DNA of 64,000 nt from Virgibacillus_P tibetensis (GTDB taxonomy: Bacteria; Bacillota; Bacilli; Bacillales; Amphibacillaceae), in contig NZ_JARZFX010000014.1 of NCBI RefSeq assembly GCF_036026595.1, positions 1 to 64,000 of the forward strand. Direction: 5' to 3'. The notes beneath the pieces were generated by a model. The model made no database searches, had not been told where the DNA came from, and saw nothing but the letters and a program-made list of their open reading frames with translations. Positions 50,689-60,754 of this stretch are shown here, one piece after another. Every line of letters starts with the position of its first letter. The stretch's first letter is position 1. The translations under genes were made by a program, and so were the position numbers.

Positions 50689-51177
50689 CTACACCCTCAC
50701 TTCATTCAACATATTCCAGATTATGTTTTTTACATTTTTACAAAATTCTATCGCAATTTGCTTGTACCGCTCATCACGATACGTATACCAATCCTGCTCT
50801 AAACCTAAATCGAACGCTTGGTCTTTAAATCTCCCGAAAGCACCTTTTCCGCGTATAGCCCGGAGTAAAAGACCTTGTGCCTTAGGATCTTTAACAGTTA
50901 AACAGAAATTCTCTATCATACTATATTCATGAATATCATACTCTGTTGGTAGTTCTATGTAGTTTTCTTCATTCTCAATTACATCATATGCAACTTCCAA
51001 TTCTTCTTGCTGCCAGTCCCGTAAACCTTCAAAGGAATCTCCATCTTCCGCATTCCTCAAATTTGCGTCGGACACGTATATCACTTCACCGGTTTTAATG
51101 TTCACTAGTGTACTACTTTCATCTAATTGGATTTCCATTCCTTCTACAATGTCATTAAGTTTTACTTTAGTAGTCAT
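50689..51177 (-). CDS. UPF0158 family protein
   Basis: A 162-residue acidic protein of the UPF0158 family. Segments: KLNDIVEGMEIQLDESSTLVNIKTGEVIYV at the N-terminus, ELPTEYDIHEYSMIENFC near 92 and AIRGKGAFGRFKDQAFDLGLEQDWYTYRDERYKQIAIEFC near 120. The function is unknown. The ATG at 51177 is 14 nt from GGAGG, which is long; the TTG at 51198 is the other option but overlaps the site. Confidence 0.78.
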   Translation of the reverse strand: MTTKVKLNDIVEGMEIQLDESSTLVNIKTGEVIYVSDANLRNAEDGDSFEGLRDWQQEELEVAYDVIENEENYIELPTEYDIHEYSMIENFCLTVKDPKAQGLLLRAIRGKGAFGRFKDQAFDLGLEQDWYTYRDERYKQIAIEFCKNVKNIIWNMLNEVRV

Positions 51178-51198
51178 GATAACGATACTTACCTCCAA

Positions 51199-51762
51199 TT
51201 AATTATATTTCTATAAATACCTATGAATATATTATAACAATTTCCCTTTATTTATTAATAGGTAAGTAACAAAAAAACAGGCTTTGATTGATAATCATCA
51301 TCCGAAGTCTGTTTCTATCTGGACTATTTCTAATTCATTTCCTTCAGAAAGAAAATCAAAAACCGTACCTATAAATACTTTCCCAATATCAATCAGTTGT
51401 TTCAACGTTTATGCAGGCCATTTTGGCTCAATGTCACATTTCATAATGAAAATGAAAGGATCATCAAAGCAACTTAGTCAATTTCGCTAATGTTATCCAT
51501 CCATATAGAATCTTTTCTATATGGATAGGCAGGCTCCTGTTGAAATTATTGATGAATGTTTAGATAAGATACATACATTTCTATAAATTATTTTATGAAA
51601 CTAATCTTCCACATGATGTACACAATTAAAATGGAAAATTAACCAACAATGGACAAGCCTACCCTTTCATAATTCATTCCTTTCACCCTACTTGAGTTAT
51701 ATCCTGATTATCTTTCATGTACTATTTAATACATAGCAAAAAAGAATAATGTTCCATCGCCG
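51199..51762. other. intergenic, possible gene remnant, nothing certain
   Basis: A minus-strand open stretch near 51285-51395 reads like a protein end (FIGTVFDFLSEGNELEIVQI) but has no clear start; probably a decayed gene. The rest is A+T-rich with no recognised feature. Confidence 0.4.
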
Positions 51763-51912
51763 CTATCCCTTTTTCCGAAATAGTGCAAGTATCAAAAAAC
51801 CAGCACCTAATCCTAAGGCCCCACCCAACTCAAGATTATTAAAGATCATGCCGATTCCCGCCCCCAAAAACAAACATGTCACAAAAGCAAATCCCACACC
51901 TGCATAATTCAC
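51763..51912 (-). CDS. 49-residue membrane protein
   Basis: A 49-residue hydrophobic protein starting at a GTG (51912) with AGGAG upstream. It has two short membrane segments (about 4-24 and 30-46) rich in Gly and a basic RKKG end. Similar tiny glycine-rich membrane proteins are common in Bacilli; function unknown. Confidence 0.5.
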   Translation of the reverse strand: MNYAGVGFAFVTCLFLGAGIGMIFNNLELGGALGLGAGFLILALFRKKG

Positions 51913-52180
51913 CCGCTCCTACCCCCGTCATTAACCTATTTCTAATAGTCTATTTATATGTAACTGTTTTTGTTCATTACTCTATAAGTTAAAAAATTCT
52001 CTTTCATAGTTTCAGATTCAAGGCCTTTAACATGAAAGTTCAAACAATCTCCTTTAATGTAAGCGATTTCATTAATAATTCTAAAGATTCGCTATTGCCA
52101 TACTTCCATATTCATGTTTAAATGTTCAGTAATATAAAAAATTATGTTCTTATCCACAAGGACAATTATGAGGTGATAAT

Positions 52181-53509
52181 GTGGGAAACAATGTATCAAT
52201 TGGACTACTTGGTTTGGGAGTAGTTGGTTCCGGAGTGATTAAACTAATAGAAAATCATCAAGAAGAGCTTGTACATCAACTTGGCTGCGGCGTTAATGTG
52301 AAAAGTGTATTGATTCGTGATACAGATAAAGCGCGTAATGTGCAGCTGGATCAAACGTTTCTCACCACTAACCCTGATGATATTTTAAATGATCCTGAAA
52401 TTGATGTTATAATAGAGGTAATGGGTGGCATCGATGAAGCCTTTCAACATATCTTAAAAGCTTTTTCCGCAAAAAAACATGTTGTAACTGCTAATAAGGA
52501 CTTAGTAGCTCTTCATGGACCTGAACTTCAAGAGGCAGCGAGCAGAAATAAATGTGATTTTTACTATGAAGCAAGTGTCGCCGGTGGGATTCCCATCTTA
52601 AGGGGGATTACCGATGGACTCTCTTCCGACCGTATTCAACAAGTAATGGGAATTGTAAATGGTACAACGAATTACATCCTGACAAAAATGAATACCGAAG
52701 GATCAACGTATGAAGCTGCTCTTCAAAAAGCTAAAGAGCTTGGTTTCGCTGAGGCTGATCCAACAGCTGATGTAGAAGGCCTTGATGCAGCAAGAAAGAT
52801 GGTAATATTAAGCCGACTTGCTTTTTCTACAGATGTCGCTTTAGAAGATGTGGAAATCAACGGAATTAAGAACATAGACCTGGAAGATCTGCAATATGGA
52901 GATACGCTCGGTTACACAATGAAGTTAATTGGCTTTGCCAACTGCCATGACCAGCAAGTGGAAGTAAATGTACAACCAACTTTTCTAGCTAAAAGCCATC
53001 CGCTTGCAGATGTAAAAAATGAATATAATGCTGTCTATGTTTATGGTGAAGCTGTAGGTGAAACGATGTTTTATGGACCAGGAGCGGGAAGCATGCCAAC
53101 TGCTTCTGCGGTAATGTCTGATGTTATTACAGTAATTAAGAATATCAGATTAGGTATAAATGGGCGTCAGTCACTTGCACCTCGCTTTAAGAAAGAATTA
53201 AAAACACCAGATCAGCAGTTTGGTAAATATTACCTGAGACTGCATGTTAAGGATGAAGTAGGAGCTTTTTCAACCATTTCTTCCTTATTTCACGACAATA
53301 ACATTAGTTTCAAACAAATATTACAAACACCGATTAAGAAATATGAGCTAGCTGAGATTATTTTTATCACACATAAAACGTCCTTTGAAAATTTCACGAA
53401 GGCGTTAAAACTTCTTCGCGATCTAAATGTAGTACTGGATGTTAAGAGTTATTATAAAGTTGAAGGAGATGTAGAAAATGATGTGGCCGGGGTTAATAAA
53501 ACATTATAA
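52181..53509 (+). CDS. hom: homoserine dehydrogenase
   Basis: A 442-residue enzyme that reduces aspartate semialdehyde to homoserine. The NAD(P)-binding GLLGLGVVGSGV (residues 8-19) is at the N-terminus, the catalytic region GIVNGTTNYILTKM near 165 and GFAEADPTADVEGLDAARKM near 195 follow, and a C-terminal ACT domain (about 355-432) should sense threonine. GTG is the start with GAGGTG upstream. The gene overlaps thrC by 32 bp. Confidence 0.93.
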   Translation: MGNNVSIGLLGLGVVGSGVIKLIENHQEELVHQLGCGVNVKSVLIRDTDKARNVQLDQTFLTTNPDDILNDPEIDVIIEVMGGIDEAFQHILKAFSAKKHVVTANKDLVALHGPELQEAASRNKCDFYYEASVAGGIPILRGITDGLSSDRIQQVMGIVNGTTNYILTKMNTEGSTYEAALQKAKELGFAEADPTADVEGLDAARKMVILSRLAFSTDVALEDVEINGIKNIDLEDLQYGDTLGYTMKLIGFANCHDQQVEVNVQPTFLAKSHPLADVKNEYNAVYVYGEAVGETMFYGPGAGSMPTASAVMSDVITVIKNIRLGINGRQSLAPRFKKELKTPDQQFGKYYLRLHVKDEVGAFSTISSLFHDNNISFKQILQTPIKKYELAEIIFITHKTSFENFTKALKLLRDLNVVLDVKSYYKVEGDVENDVAGVNKTL

Positions 53510-54539
53510 ATCTTTACTTCCCATCACAGCAGAGACACCTGAGCTCTCCCTTCACGAAGGGAATACGCCACTGATCCACCTCTCTAGCTTATCGGAACAA
53601 TTAGGGATAAATCTGTACGGAAAAGTGGAAGGTGCCAATCCTACTGGTTCTTTTAAAGACAGAGGAATGGTAATGGCAGTAGCAAAGGCTGTTGAGGAAG
53701 GCAGTAATGCTGTTATTTGTGCTTCCACCGGAAATACATCTGCTTCTGCTGCAGCATATGCAGCAAGAGCAGGAATTAGAGCAATCATCGTCATTCCAAA
53801 AGGGAAAGTAGCACTCGGCAAGCTGGCTCAAGCAGTAATGTACGGAGCAGAAATTGTCGAGATTGATGGAAACTTTGATGAAGCATTGAAGATGGTCAGA
53901 GAATTAAGCAAAAAGGCACCAGTTACGCTTGTAAATTCAGTGAATCCTTATCGATTGGAAGGACAAAAAACAGCAGCATTTGAGGTTTGCGATCAGCTTG
54001 GGTCTGCTCCTGATATTCTTGCGATCCCAGTAGGTAATGCAGGAAATATCAGTGCCTATTGGAAAGGATTTAAAGAATACCATGAATTAAAACAAACAGG
54101 ACTTCCAAGGATGTTTGGCTTTGAGGCAGAAGGTGCTGCAGCTATTGTACAAAACAAAATAATACCTCAGCCAGAAACCATTGCAACCGCAATTCGAATT
54201 GGAAATCCGGCTAGTTGGGATCTTGCTGTCGCTGCAAGAGATGAGTCAAATGGAGCAATTAATTCTGTAACAGATGAAGAAATTACTAATGCTTTTCAGC
54301 TATTGGCAAGTAAAGAAGGAATCTTTGCTGAGCCAGGTTCTTGTGCATCCATTGCAGGACTTATTCAGCAATGTGAAAACGGGACTATTAAGAAGGGAAG
54401 TAACGTAGTAGCTGTACTAACTGGTAACGGGTTAAAAGATCCACAAACAGCGATTGACCAACTTAATACAGATCCTGTATCTCTACCAAATGACGAAGAT
54501 ACTGTAAAGGATTATATAGAATCCAGGCTGAAACTATGA
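53478..54539 (+). CDS. thrC: threonine synthase
   Basis: A 353-residue PLP enzyme that converts phosphohomoserine to threonine. The PLP lysine is in GSFKDRGM near residue 58; the phosphate-binding GNAGNISAYWKGF near 185 and the C-terminal LTGNGLKDP near 316 are intact. ATG 53478 has AAGGAG 9 nt upstream inside hom. It ends overlapping the thrB start (ATGA). Confidence 0.93.
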   Translation: MMWPGLIKHYKSLLPITAETPELSLHEGNTPLIHLSSLSEQLGINLYGKVEGANPTGSFKDRGMVMAVAKAVEEGSNAVICASTGNTSASAAAYAARAGIRAIIVIPKGKVALGKLAQAVMYGAEIVEIDGNFDEALKMVRELSKKAPVTLVNSVNPYRLEGQKTAAFEVCDQLGSAPDILAIPVGNAGNISAYWKGFKEYHELKQTGLPRMFGFEAEGAAAIVQNKIIPQPETIATAIRIGNPASWDLAVAARDESNGAINSVTDEEITNAFQLLASKEGIFAEPGSCASIAGLIQQCENGTIKKGSNVVAVLTGNGLKDPQTAIDQLNTDPVSLPNDEDTVKDYIESRLKL

Positions 54540-55441
54540 ATGATTTCAGCATATCAATTCCAGCAAGTTCCGCTAATCTGGGACCGGGTTTCGATTCATT
54601 AGGTTTAGCCTTAAACCTATATTTGACCTTGCATGTAACCGCAGCTGATAAATGGGATATTGAACACAAATCTCCTTTACTGCCTGCCAAGACACCATGC
54701 GAAGATCATTTTATTTATCAAATAGCCAAACAAACAGCTGAACGCCATCACAAGCAATTACCGCCATGTAAAGTAGTTGTTACCACTGACATTCCATTAG
54801 CGCGCGGTCTCGGCAGTAGTGCTTCAGCAGTTATTGCAGGTATTGAACTGGCTAATCAGGTCTGCGGTCTTTCCCTGTCTCAAGAAGAGAAAATACAATA
54901 CGGTACAGACATTGAAGGCCATCCGGATAATATAGCTGCGGCCTTACTCGGTGGTGTTGTCATTACAGCATTAACAGCTGATAATCAAATCAATTGGATT
55001 CATTTAGATGATCTAAACGTGGATGTCATTGTATATATTCCTGATTTTGAACTTAAGACAGAACAGGCTAGAGAAGTACTTCCAGAAAACCTTTCCAGAG
55101 AACAGTCTACTGCGGCAAGTGCGATAAGTAATCTCGTGGTAGCAGCACTCTTATCTGGAGATTACAAACTTGCCGGCAAAATGATGGAAAAGGATTTGTT
55201 TCACGAGCCATATAGAGCTGAACTGATTCCAGGCTATCATGATATTAAGCTGGAAGCTAAAAATAACGGGGCATATGGAACCGTAATTAGTGGTGCAGGG
55301 CCAACGATGATCTCCTTTGCACCTAAAGGAGAAGGAAGCGGTATAGCTAACCATATGCAGCGTATTCTCACCGATTATCAGGTTAGTGCATTAACCATCG
55401 ATCAAGAGGGCAGTCAGGTTAGACAAGTTCATATAAAATAG
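54536..55441 (+). CDS. thrB: homoserine kinase
   Basis: A 301-residue GHMP-family kinase. The N-terminal PASSANLGPGFDSLGLAL and the ATP-binding PLARGLGSSASAVIAG (near 88-103) are the family signatures; the GAGPTMISF motif near 258 is the third. It completes the hom-thrC-thrB operon for threonine synthesis. The start codon shares four bases with thrC. Confidence 0.93.
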   Translation: MNDFSISIPASSANLGPGFDSLGLALNLYLTLHVTAADKWDIEHKSPLLPAKTPCEDHFIYQIAKQTAERHHKQLPPCKVVVTTDIPLARGLGSSASAVIAGIELANQVCGLSLSQEEKIQYGTDIEGHPDNIAAALLGGVVITALTADNQINWIHLDDLNVDVIVYIPDFELKTEQAREVLPENLSREQSTAASAISNLVVAALLSGDYKLAGKMMEKDLFHEPYRAELIPGYHDIKLEAKNNGAYGTVISGAGPTMISFAPKGEGSGIANHMQRILTDYQVSALTIDQEGSQVRQVHIK

Positions 55442-55444
55442 AAC

Positions 55445-55473
55445 AAGCTGCGGAGATAATCCCGCAGCTTTTA
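55445..55473 (+). terminator. terminator of the thr operon
   Basis: AAGCTGCGG / CCGCAGCTT (55445-55453 with 55462-55470) followed by TTT. Confidence 0.85.
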
Positions 55474-55641
55474 ATGTTACTCCGACTTTTCTCTACCTCT
55501 CAATAGGACTATCTCCTTAAAAAGTCGCCTAACCCCTAAATATAAGCACTATTCCTCATTTTTAGATTTCAAGCAGGAGATATGATTTTTTAATAGAAAG
55601 ATATACACAGGATCAAAATTAAAAGTGGAGGGATGGATTTC

Positions 55642-56682
55642 ATGAAGAAGAAACTAGTAACACTTACAATTACGGGGGCCCTGGTCTTAGGAGGCACATC
55701 TATAGTTTCACCTACTATTAATGCAGCGGGAAATGGTCCTAATTACGGTGGAAATGAAACAGTAAACACCTCCATCTTGCGCACACATGATGAAATGGTT
55801 AATTTTTTAGAAAAGCAGGAAGCCAAACAAAATGATATGGAACTAGAAATAATTGGCCAAACAGTAAAAGGACGGGATTTACATCTGGTAAAATATATGA
55901 AAAATCCAGAAAACCCTACAATTCTATTTCTTACTCAGCAGCATGGAAACGAAGCATTAACTACAGAAGGGTCACTTGAGTTCATCAAACACCTCGGAAC
56001 TGGTAAGACAAAGGGTGTACTTGACAATGTTAATGTGTTGATTGTCCCTATGCTTAATGCAGATGGTGCAATGGGTGATGTTGACTTTTCATTGGAAGAC
56101 TATACTGCAAGCGGCGATCGTAATATGACACGTTATAATGCTCTTGAAGTTGATTTAAATCGTGATCACATTGATCGGATTCAACCGGAAACAAAAGCTT
56201 TACATGATAATGTGTTAGGTGCGTATGATATTGATTACATGATTGACCTACATCACCAAGGTACACAAAGCGAACGTGATGGTGACCTTGTATCTGGCTC
56301 CATCCTTTATCCAACTACAGAAAATGTTGATCCAGAAGTTGCTTATAAATCAAAGCAATTGGGAGCTGTGGTTTTCGATGAAATTGACTCAAAGGGCTGG
56401 GGACATTTAGGCAAGTACAATGGAGGTTCAGCTGAAACAATTAGTCGTAACGGAATCGCCGTTGAATATGGCATTTCTACTCTTTTATTTGAAATGCGTG
56501 GTATGTCCGACCATTTCTATGAGTCTTATGTGCTGGGGCAAAAGAGTAATGGTTATCTTATCAAACAAACAGTGAATACGCTTGATGCAACAGTAAGCGC
56601 GATTGCCGATGGTTCTATTGAAAGTAAGGATGTTTCCTTCTGGGATACTTTATCTTTTCAAACTACTCGTCCTTCAGAATAA
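55642..56682 (+). CDS. secreted M14 zinc carboxypeptidase
   Basis: A 346-residue exported peptidase. The signal peptide spans residues 1 to about 28 (MKKK, hydrophobic LVTLTITGALVLGG, cleavage near INAAG). The zinc motif HxxE is His101/Glu104 (HGNEAL) with the third ligand in IDLHHQG near 205, and the catalytic Glu is in LLFEMRG near 286. It fits M14 carboxypeptidases. I choose ATG 55642, 9 nt after GGAGGG, because an ATG at 55633 touches the site. It has no anchor, so it is probably released outside the cell. Confidence 0.88.
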   Translation: MKKKLVTLTITGALVLGGTSIVSPTINAAGNGPNYGGNETVNTSILRTHDEMVNFLEKQEAKQNDMELEIIGQTVKGRDLHLVKYMKNPENPTILFLTQQHGNEALTTEGSLEFIKHLGTGKTKGVLDNVNVLIVPMLNADGAMGDVDFSLEDYTASGDRNMTRYNALEVDLNRDHIDRIQPETKALHDNVLGAYDIDYMIDLHHQGTQSERDGDLVSGSILYPTTENVDPEVAYKSKQLGAVVFDEIDSKGWGHLGKYNGGSAETISRNGIAVEYGISTLLFEMRGMSDHFYESYVLGQKSNGYLIKQTVNTLDATVSAIADGSIESKDVSFWDTLSFQTTRPSE

Positions 56683-56695
56683 GCACAAATAATAA

Positions 56696-56731
56696 AAATC
56701 CGCTTTGATTATTTTCAATCAAAGCGGATTT
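56696..56731. terminator. bidirectional terminator
   Basis: AAATCCGCTTTGATT / AATCAAAGCGGATTT with a 6-nt loop; A and T runs on either side. Confidence 0.9.
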
Positions 56732-56738
56732 TTTCAAT

Positions 56739-57938
56739 TTATTTTCTTATTTTCTGTATAACCAGTACTTTTAAATAATTACCTCGAGGGAAGTTTTTAT
56801 TGACTTGGAAATCTGCGGGTAATGAAGATTCTTCTAAAATTTTATATGTTCCATTTACCTCTTTAAACGCTTTTTCCACGAACCCTTTGAATTTATCCAT
56901 TCCAAATGTCGCATTATTTGTTGAAGCAATAATTACGCCATTATCCTCAGTTATCGAAATGGTATCCTTGATTAAATCCGGATAATCTTTGGAAGTACTG
57001 AATGTACGCTTTTTTGAGCGGGCAAAACTAGGCGGATCAAGAATGACCAAATCAAATTTCAAATTCTTTCGATTGGCATATTTAAAATAGTCAAAGACAT
57101 CCATCACCATAATATCTTGCTGTTCAAAGTCAATGCTATTGACACTGAATTGCTCAATGGTCTTACTTTTACTACGCTTAGCAAGATCCACATTTGTAGT
57201 CTTTTCAGCACCACCTAGTGCAGCAGCTACTGAAAAGGCTCCCGTATAAGAGAAAGTATTCAGCACATTCTTACCTTCTGCATACTTGTCCCGAATTGCT
57301 TTTCTTACATTTCGCTGATCGAGGAAAATCCCAACCATCGCTCCATCATTCAGGTATACGGCATAGTTCATTCCATTTTCCTTCACAATAATCGGAAATT
57401 CGCCACGCTCACCTTTCACAAAGTCATCATCATCGATGTATTTTCCTTTTGTGTCAAATCGCTTCTTCTCGTAGATCGCCTTGTACTCGCCCATCTCTTC
57501 CAACAGCCGAATGACATGATCTTTAAATGTATATATACCTTCGCTGTACCAATTGATTAAATAGTAGCCATCATAATAATCAACTGTCAGTCCGCCAATT
57601 CCATCGCCTTCCCCATTAAAAAGGCGAAAGGCCGTAGTATTTTCATCGTTGTAAAACGACTGTCTCTTATTGATTGCGGTGAGTATTTTCTGTTTGAAAT
57701 ATTCGTAGTCAATCATTTCTTCCTTCTTATCCGTCAGGACCCAGCCCAAGCCTTTATTCTGCACACCATAATAACCTTTTGCAATAAACTTGTTATTGTC
57801 TACTAAGTGGACGATACTTCCTTCTTTTGTTAAAGACTCTGAATTTGTAACTGTATCCTTACTAATTAGCGGATATCCATTTTTGTAGGGCTTTATATAA
57901 TTTTGTTTAACCTTCAATTCAATAACTGTACTCATCAT
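56739..57938 (-). CDS. class I rRNA methyltransferase (RlmI/YwbD-like)
   Basis: A 399-residue protein with an N-terminal PUA-like domain (residues 1-80) and a SAM-dependent Rossmann methyltransferase domain (about 180-395). The SAM loop is VLNTFSYTGAFSVAAALGGA near 225, the VDLAKRS acidic strand near 250 and the catalytic region LVILDPPSFARSKK near 300. It resembles RlmI, which methylates C5 of a cytosine in 23S rRNA, and the Bacillus YwbD homologue. The first two codons are ATG ATG. Confidence 0.88.
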   Translation of the reverse strand: MMSTVIELKVKQNYIKPYKNGYPLISKDTVTNSESLTKEGSIVHLVDNNKFIAKGYYGVQNKGLGWVLTDKKEEMIDYEYFKQKILTAINKRQSFYNDENTTAFRLFNGEGDGIGGLTVDYYDGYYLINWYSEGIYTFKDHVIRLLEEMGEYKAIYEKKRFDTKGKYIDDDDFVKGERGEFPIIVKENGMNYAVYLNDGAMVGIFLDQRNVRKAIRDKYAEGKNVLNTFSYTGAFSVAAALGGAEKTTNVDLAKRSKSKTIEQFSVNSIDFEQQDIMVMDVFDYFKYANRKNLKFDLVILDPPSFARSKKRTFSTSKDYPDLIKDTISITEDNGVIIASTNNATFGMDKFKGFVEKAFKEVNGTYKILEESSLPADFQVNKNFPRGNYLKVLVIQKIRK

Positions 57939-58064
57939 TTCATCCTATCTCGCTCTTTTTTATCATTATCGCACTTTGTGGGGAAAAGTGAAAGGAAAGA
58001 CATACACTTCCAGTTGGGTTCATTCTTCGAGTCAAGCATTTCGTTCCTGTTTGGTGATATTTTC

Positions 58065-58526
58065 TTATAGATTTTTTCTAACAAATTCTCTCTCTACTTT
58101 GAAACCTCTTTTTTTATAAAAATTTCTTGCGTTTTCATTTTTTACCCAGTAGTCCAACTCTATACAATCCACCTTGCTTTCTTTTGCCGCCTTGGTGACT
58201 TCATTCATTAATGCATCACCAATACCTTTTTTCTGATCTGCTTTTTCCACACTTATTTGGTGTACATATAATGTTTTATAGGGCTTTTTAAAGGGAGTTC
58301 CAGGTTTATTAACTATTTCATAAAACACAAATCCTTTATCCTCATTATCTTCTGTTAAAATCAAAAAAATAAAATATTCTTTTTCTACTAATTTCTTAAA
58401 TTCCTCTACCATGTCACTATAAGAATAAGGCATAAAATAATTTGGGTATAAATGAACATGTAATTCATGCACATTTTTATTCAACTTAGCAAGTGCGTTG
58501 TAATCAGTAGTTTGAGCTATTTTCAT
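58065..58526 (-). CDS. GNAT family N-acetyltransferase
   Basis: A 153-residue acetyltransferase with a complete GNAT fold. The acyl-CoA loop is VEKADQKKGIGDALM near 95-109 and the C-terminal RNFYKKRGFKVEREF strand pair follows. The substrate is unknown. The ribosome site is weak (ACTAGG). Confidence 0.82.
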   Translation of the reverse strand: MKIAQTTDYNALAKLNKNVHELHVHLYPNYFMPYSYSDMVEEFKKLVEKEYFIFLILTEDNEDKGFVFYEIVNKPGTPFKKPYKTLYVHQISVEKADQKKGIGDALMNEVTKAAKESKVDCIELDYWVKNENARNFYKKRGFKVEREFVRKNL

Positions 58527-58585
58527 CCTAGTTAATCACTCCAAGTATAGATTTTTGATCAACATTCGTTTACATAGATAAAGGA

Positions 58586-59431
58586 TTAGTTACTAGTATA
58601 ATATGGTTCATTAATTTCTTTCATCGTTTTCTTGATCCGATTCGCAATAGTACTATACTTATTTGTCGATTCTAGGTGAAAGTATAAACTGCTCAAAAAT
58701 TGTTTGATATTCGATCGATAAATTAGTAATGGCAAACTATCAATTGGAAATTTTTCTCTTAGATCTTTCCCTGTTTGGCCTATTCGTTCACATATTTCTG
58801 CTGCATTAAGACCTCTTTCTAACAAAGCATCCACTGGTATGACCATTCGTTCGTTTTCTTCAAACTGAAAGTAATCTTCACTAAAACACATCTTGTTATA
58901 AATACTTAAGAATATGTCCCCCATTTTATCTAGTGGAAAATCTTCTTGTCGGACTAATTCAACAAGGGCATCAGCTATGTGCGCAATGCTATGGGCCCAA
59001 CCTTTCTCAGAAACCAGTCCCCTTACATCCTGTTCTTGCTCAATGTAAAGTACTAACAAATCAGAAATTTTAACTAGATCTTCAGGTGTTAAAAAAGTCT
59101 TTTTGAGATTAACATGTAATATCACCGCAATAATTAGTGAAGAGAAGGACCGTTTAAAAACAGAATCCTTGTTTACTTCTCCTACCTTATAAAATAAATG
59201 ATCACTGTCTAAACATATATCCAGATAATGTTTTAGTTGTGCATCAGTATAATAATTATTTATAATCATTTTTGAGAAACTACTATAAATCAATTTATCT
59301 CTTAAGACAGGGTCTACATGCCCAATATTATCTAGCATGGCATTGGTTAGCTTAGAAATATCAACCGAAGACAATTCAAGATCACCCTCTCGAAGACTTA
59401 GTAATGTTTCTCTTAGCTTATATGTATTCAT
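58586..59431 (-). CDS. DUF2785 domain protein
   Basis: A 281-residue, all-helical protein of the DUF2785 family. Family features are the SDHLFYKVGEVNKDSVFKRSFSSLIIAVILH region (about 73-104) and SEKGWAHSIAHIADALVELV (140-159). The function is unknown. It starts at ATG 59431 after AGGAG and lies 21 bp after the VOC gene. Confidence 0.8.
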   Translation of the reverse strand: MNTYKLRETLLSLREGDLELSSVDISKLTNAMLDNIGHVDPVLRDKLIYSSFSKMIINNYYTDAQLKHYLDICLDSDHLFYKVGEVNKDSVFKRSFSSLIIAVILHVNLKKTFLTPEDLVKISDLLVLYIEQEQDVRGLVSEKGWAHSIAHIADALVELVRQEDFPLDKMGDIFLSIYNKMCFSEDYFQFEENERMVIPVDALLERGLNAAEICERIGQTGKDLREKFPIDSLPLLIYRSNIKQFLSSLYFHLESTNKYSTIANRIKKTMKEINEPYYTSN

Positions 59432-59452
59432 CGTTATTAGTCTCCTATCTAT

Positions 59453-59848
59453 TTAGGGAGCTACTATCTCTACTTTTATCCGATCCGGATCCTCAAAATA
59501 AACCGCATAATGATCTGATCCACCGGCAAAGGGGTGTTTCTCCAAATATAAGATATGAATTCCTTTTTCCCTTAATTCAGTTGTTATTTCGTCTACATGA
59601 TCTCGAGATTTACCATGAAAAGCTAAATGATTTAAGCCTACTTGCGACCGATGATAGGACACATCCAGAAACCTTCCTTCTGTCTGCACAAATACAATAT
59701 AAGTATCACCAAGCTTCCAACTCTGTCCATCTTTCCATTTTTGATAAACTGTATAGCCTAAATCGTCCAACAACCAGCCCCAAAAGTCGACTGTGTTACG
59801 TAGATTAAAAACATTAATTTCAACATGGTGTATGAGTCCTTGTGGCAA
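59453..59848 (-). CDS. VOC family (glyoxalase/bleomycin-resistance fold) protein
   Basis: A 131-residue vicinal-oxygen-chelate protein. Metal ligand candidates: His8 (LIHHVEINV), the His in LNHLAFHGKS near 72 and Glu in VYFEDPDRIKVEIV near 120. A TTG start follows AAGGAGG. Fits the lactoylglutathione-lyase/dioxygenase superfamily or a fosfomycin-type resistance enzyme; the exact reaction cannot be told. Confidence 0.82.
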   Translation of the reverse strand: MPQGLIHHVEINVFNLRNTVDFWGWLLDDLGYTVYQKWKDGQSWKLGDTYIVFVQTEGRFLDVSYHRSQVGLNHLAFHGKSRDHVDEITTELREKGIHILYLEKHPFAGGSDHYAVYFEDPDRIKVEIVAP

Positions 59849-59860
59849 ATGAATTCCTCC

Positions 59861-60100
59861 TTAGAAGTTAACCTGCAGGCTTTTTAATCTATCCACCGTT
59901 ATTCCGGTTTCAATATAACGGAAATAATTGAAAGCTTGCTTCTACCCTTCAATAGATTCTTTATATCCAAAATCAACTATTCCCTCAATTCTAACTTCCT
60001 TCGCCTGATAATCTTCTGATATATATTGTTTTAATTCTTCTAAAGAAAAATTTCTCCATGCTGCTTTGTACTTCTTATATGATTCTTTGAATGTCGTCAT
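59861..60100 (-). pseudogene. DUF4440-like protein gene with a nonsense codon
   Basis: From ATG 60100 the frame reads 52 residues (MTTFKESYKKYKAAWRNF...YKESIEG), meets TAG at 59942-59944 and continues KQAFNYFRYIETG in the same frame to a TAA at 59861. TAG probably replaces TGG (the family has W here). The N-terminal region resembles SnoaL/DUF4440-like proteins, and the gene is truncated compared with about 110-130 residues. It is likely non-functional. Confidence 0.55.
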
Positions 60101-60242
60101 AATAGAAAACTCCTATCCTTTTTATACTGACTTAATTCTCGATTCCTTCAAGAAAGTCCTTCTTGTTTATGTATTAATTTTTATGAAATACCATTAAAAA
60201 ACCCTATGACGCTAATGCACATCATAGGAAAGTGTTAAGCAG

Positions 60243-60536
60243 TTATGCCTTTTCAACCAATTCCAGCTTAAAGTCCCCAACAGCATTCTCCTCATATAAA
60301 TTAGTGATCGAAGTTGAGTAATTATAAATCGTTGCAGAAAATCTAAGATTTTTATCAGGCACTTTCACGAGAAAGTCGTTCTGATAAAGCAAAGTGGTTA
60401 TATCATGATAGTCGTCATGTTTTACCTTGAAATCAAAACTTACTTTATGCAGCTCTTTTCCCTCTTTCGTAACCGTATCTTCATGGAAATTGAGTCCATC
60501 AATTGTTAAGTTATTTATAATCACTTTTTGATTCAT
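60243..60536 (-). CDS. YkvR-like protein (DUF3219)
   Basis: A 97-residue protein of the DUF3219 (YkvR) family. The typical segments are DYHDITTLLYQNDFLVKVPDKNLRF and NYSTSITNLYEENAVGDFKLEL. Function unknown. ATG 60536 lies 8 nt after GCGAGG and is preferred to the GTG at 60545. Confidence 0.78.
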   Translation of the reverse strand: MNQKVIINNLTIDGLNFHEDTVTKEGKELHKVSFDFKVKHDDYHDITTLLYQNDFLVKVPDKNLRFSATIYNYSTSITNLYEENAVGDFKLELVEKA

Positions 60537-60704
60537 CTTTTTCACCCTCGCCTGAAGTTGTATAACTAAATACTAGCAGTTTCTAACAAATATATACTAA
60601 TAGTTTGTTTATAGAAACTTCCTTAGTAGATCATCATCATTTTACTTCTCGTCTATACTATTCGGTGCTACATACATTTAAATTGTTTTTAAGCAAAACA
60701 AAAA

Positions 60705-60733
60705 CACGCATTATCGACTAATCATAACGCGTG
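60705..60733 (-). terminator. hairpin downstream of the HTH-F1beta gene
   Basis: CACGCATTAT pairs with ATAACGCGTG with one mismatch; the minus strand continues into a U-rich tract. Confidence 0.65.
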
Positions 60734-60754
60734 CATATACTTTGTATTCTATTT

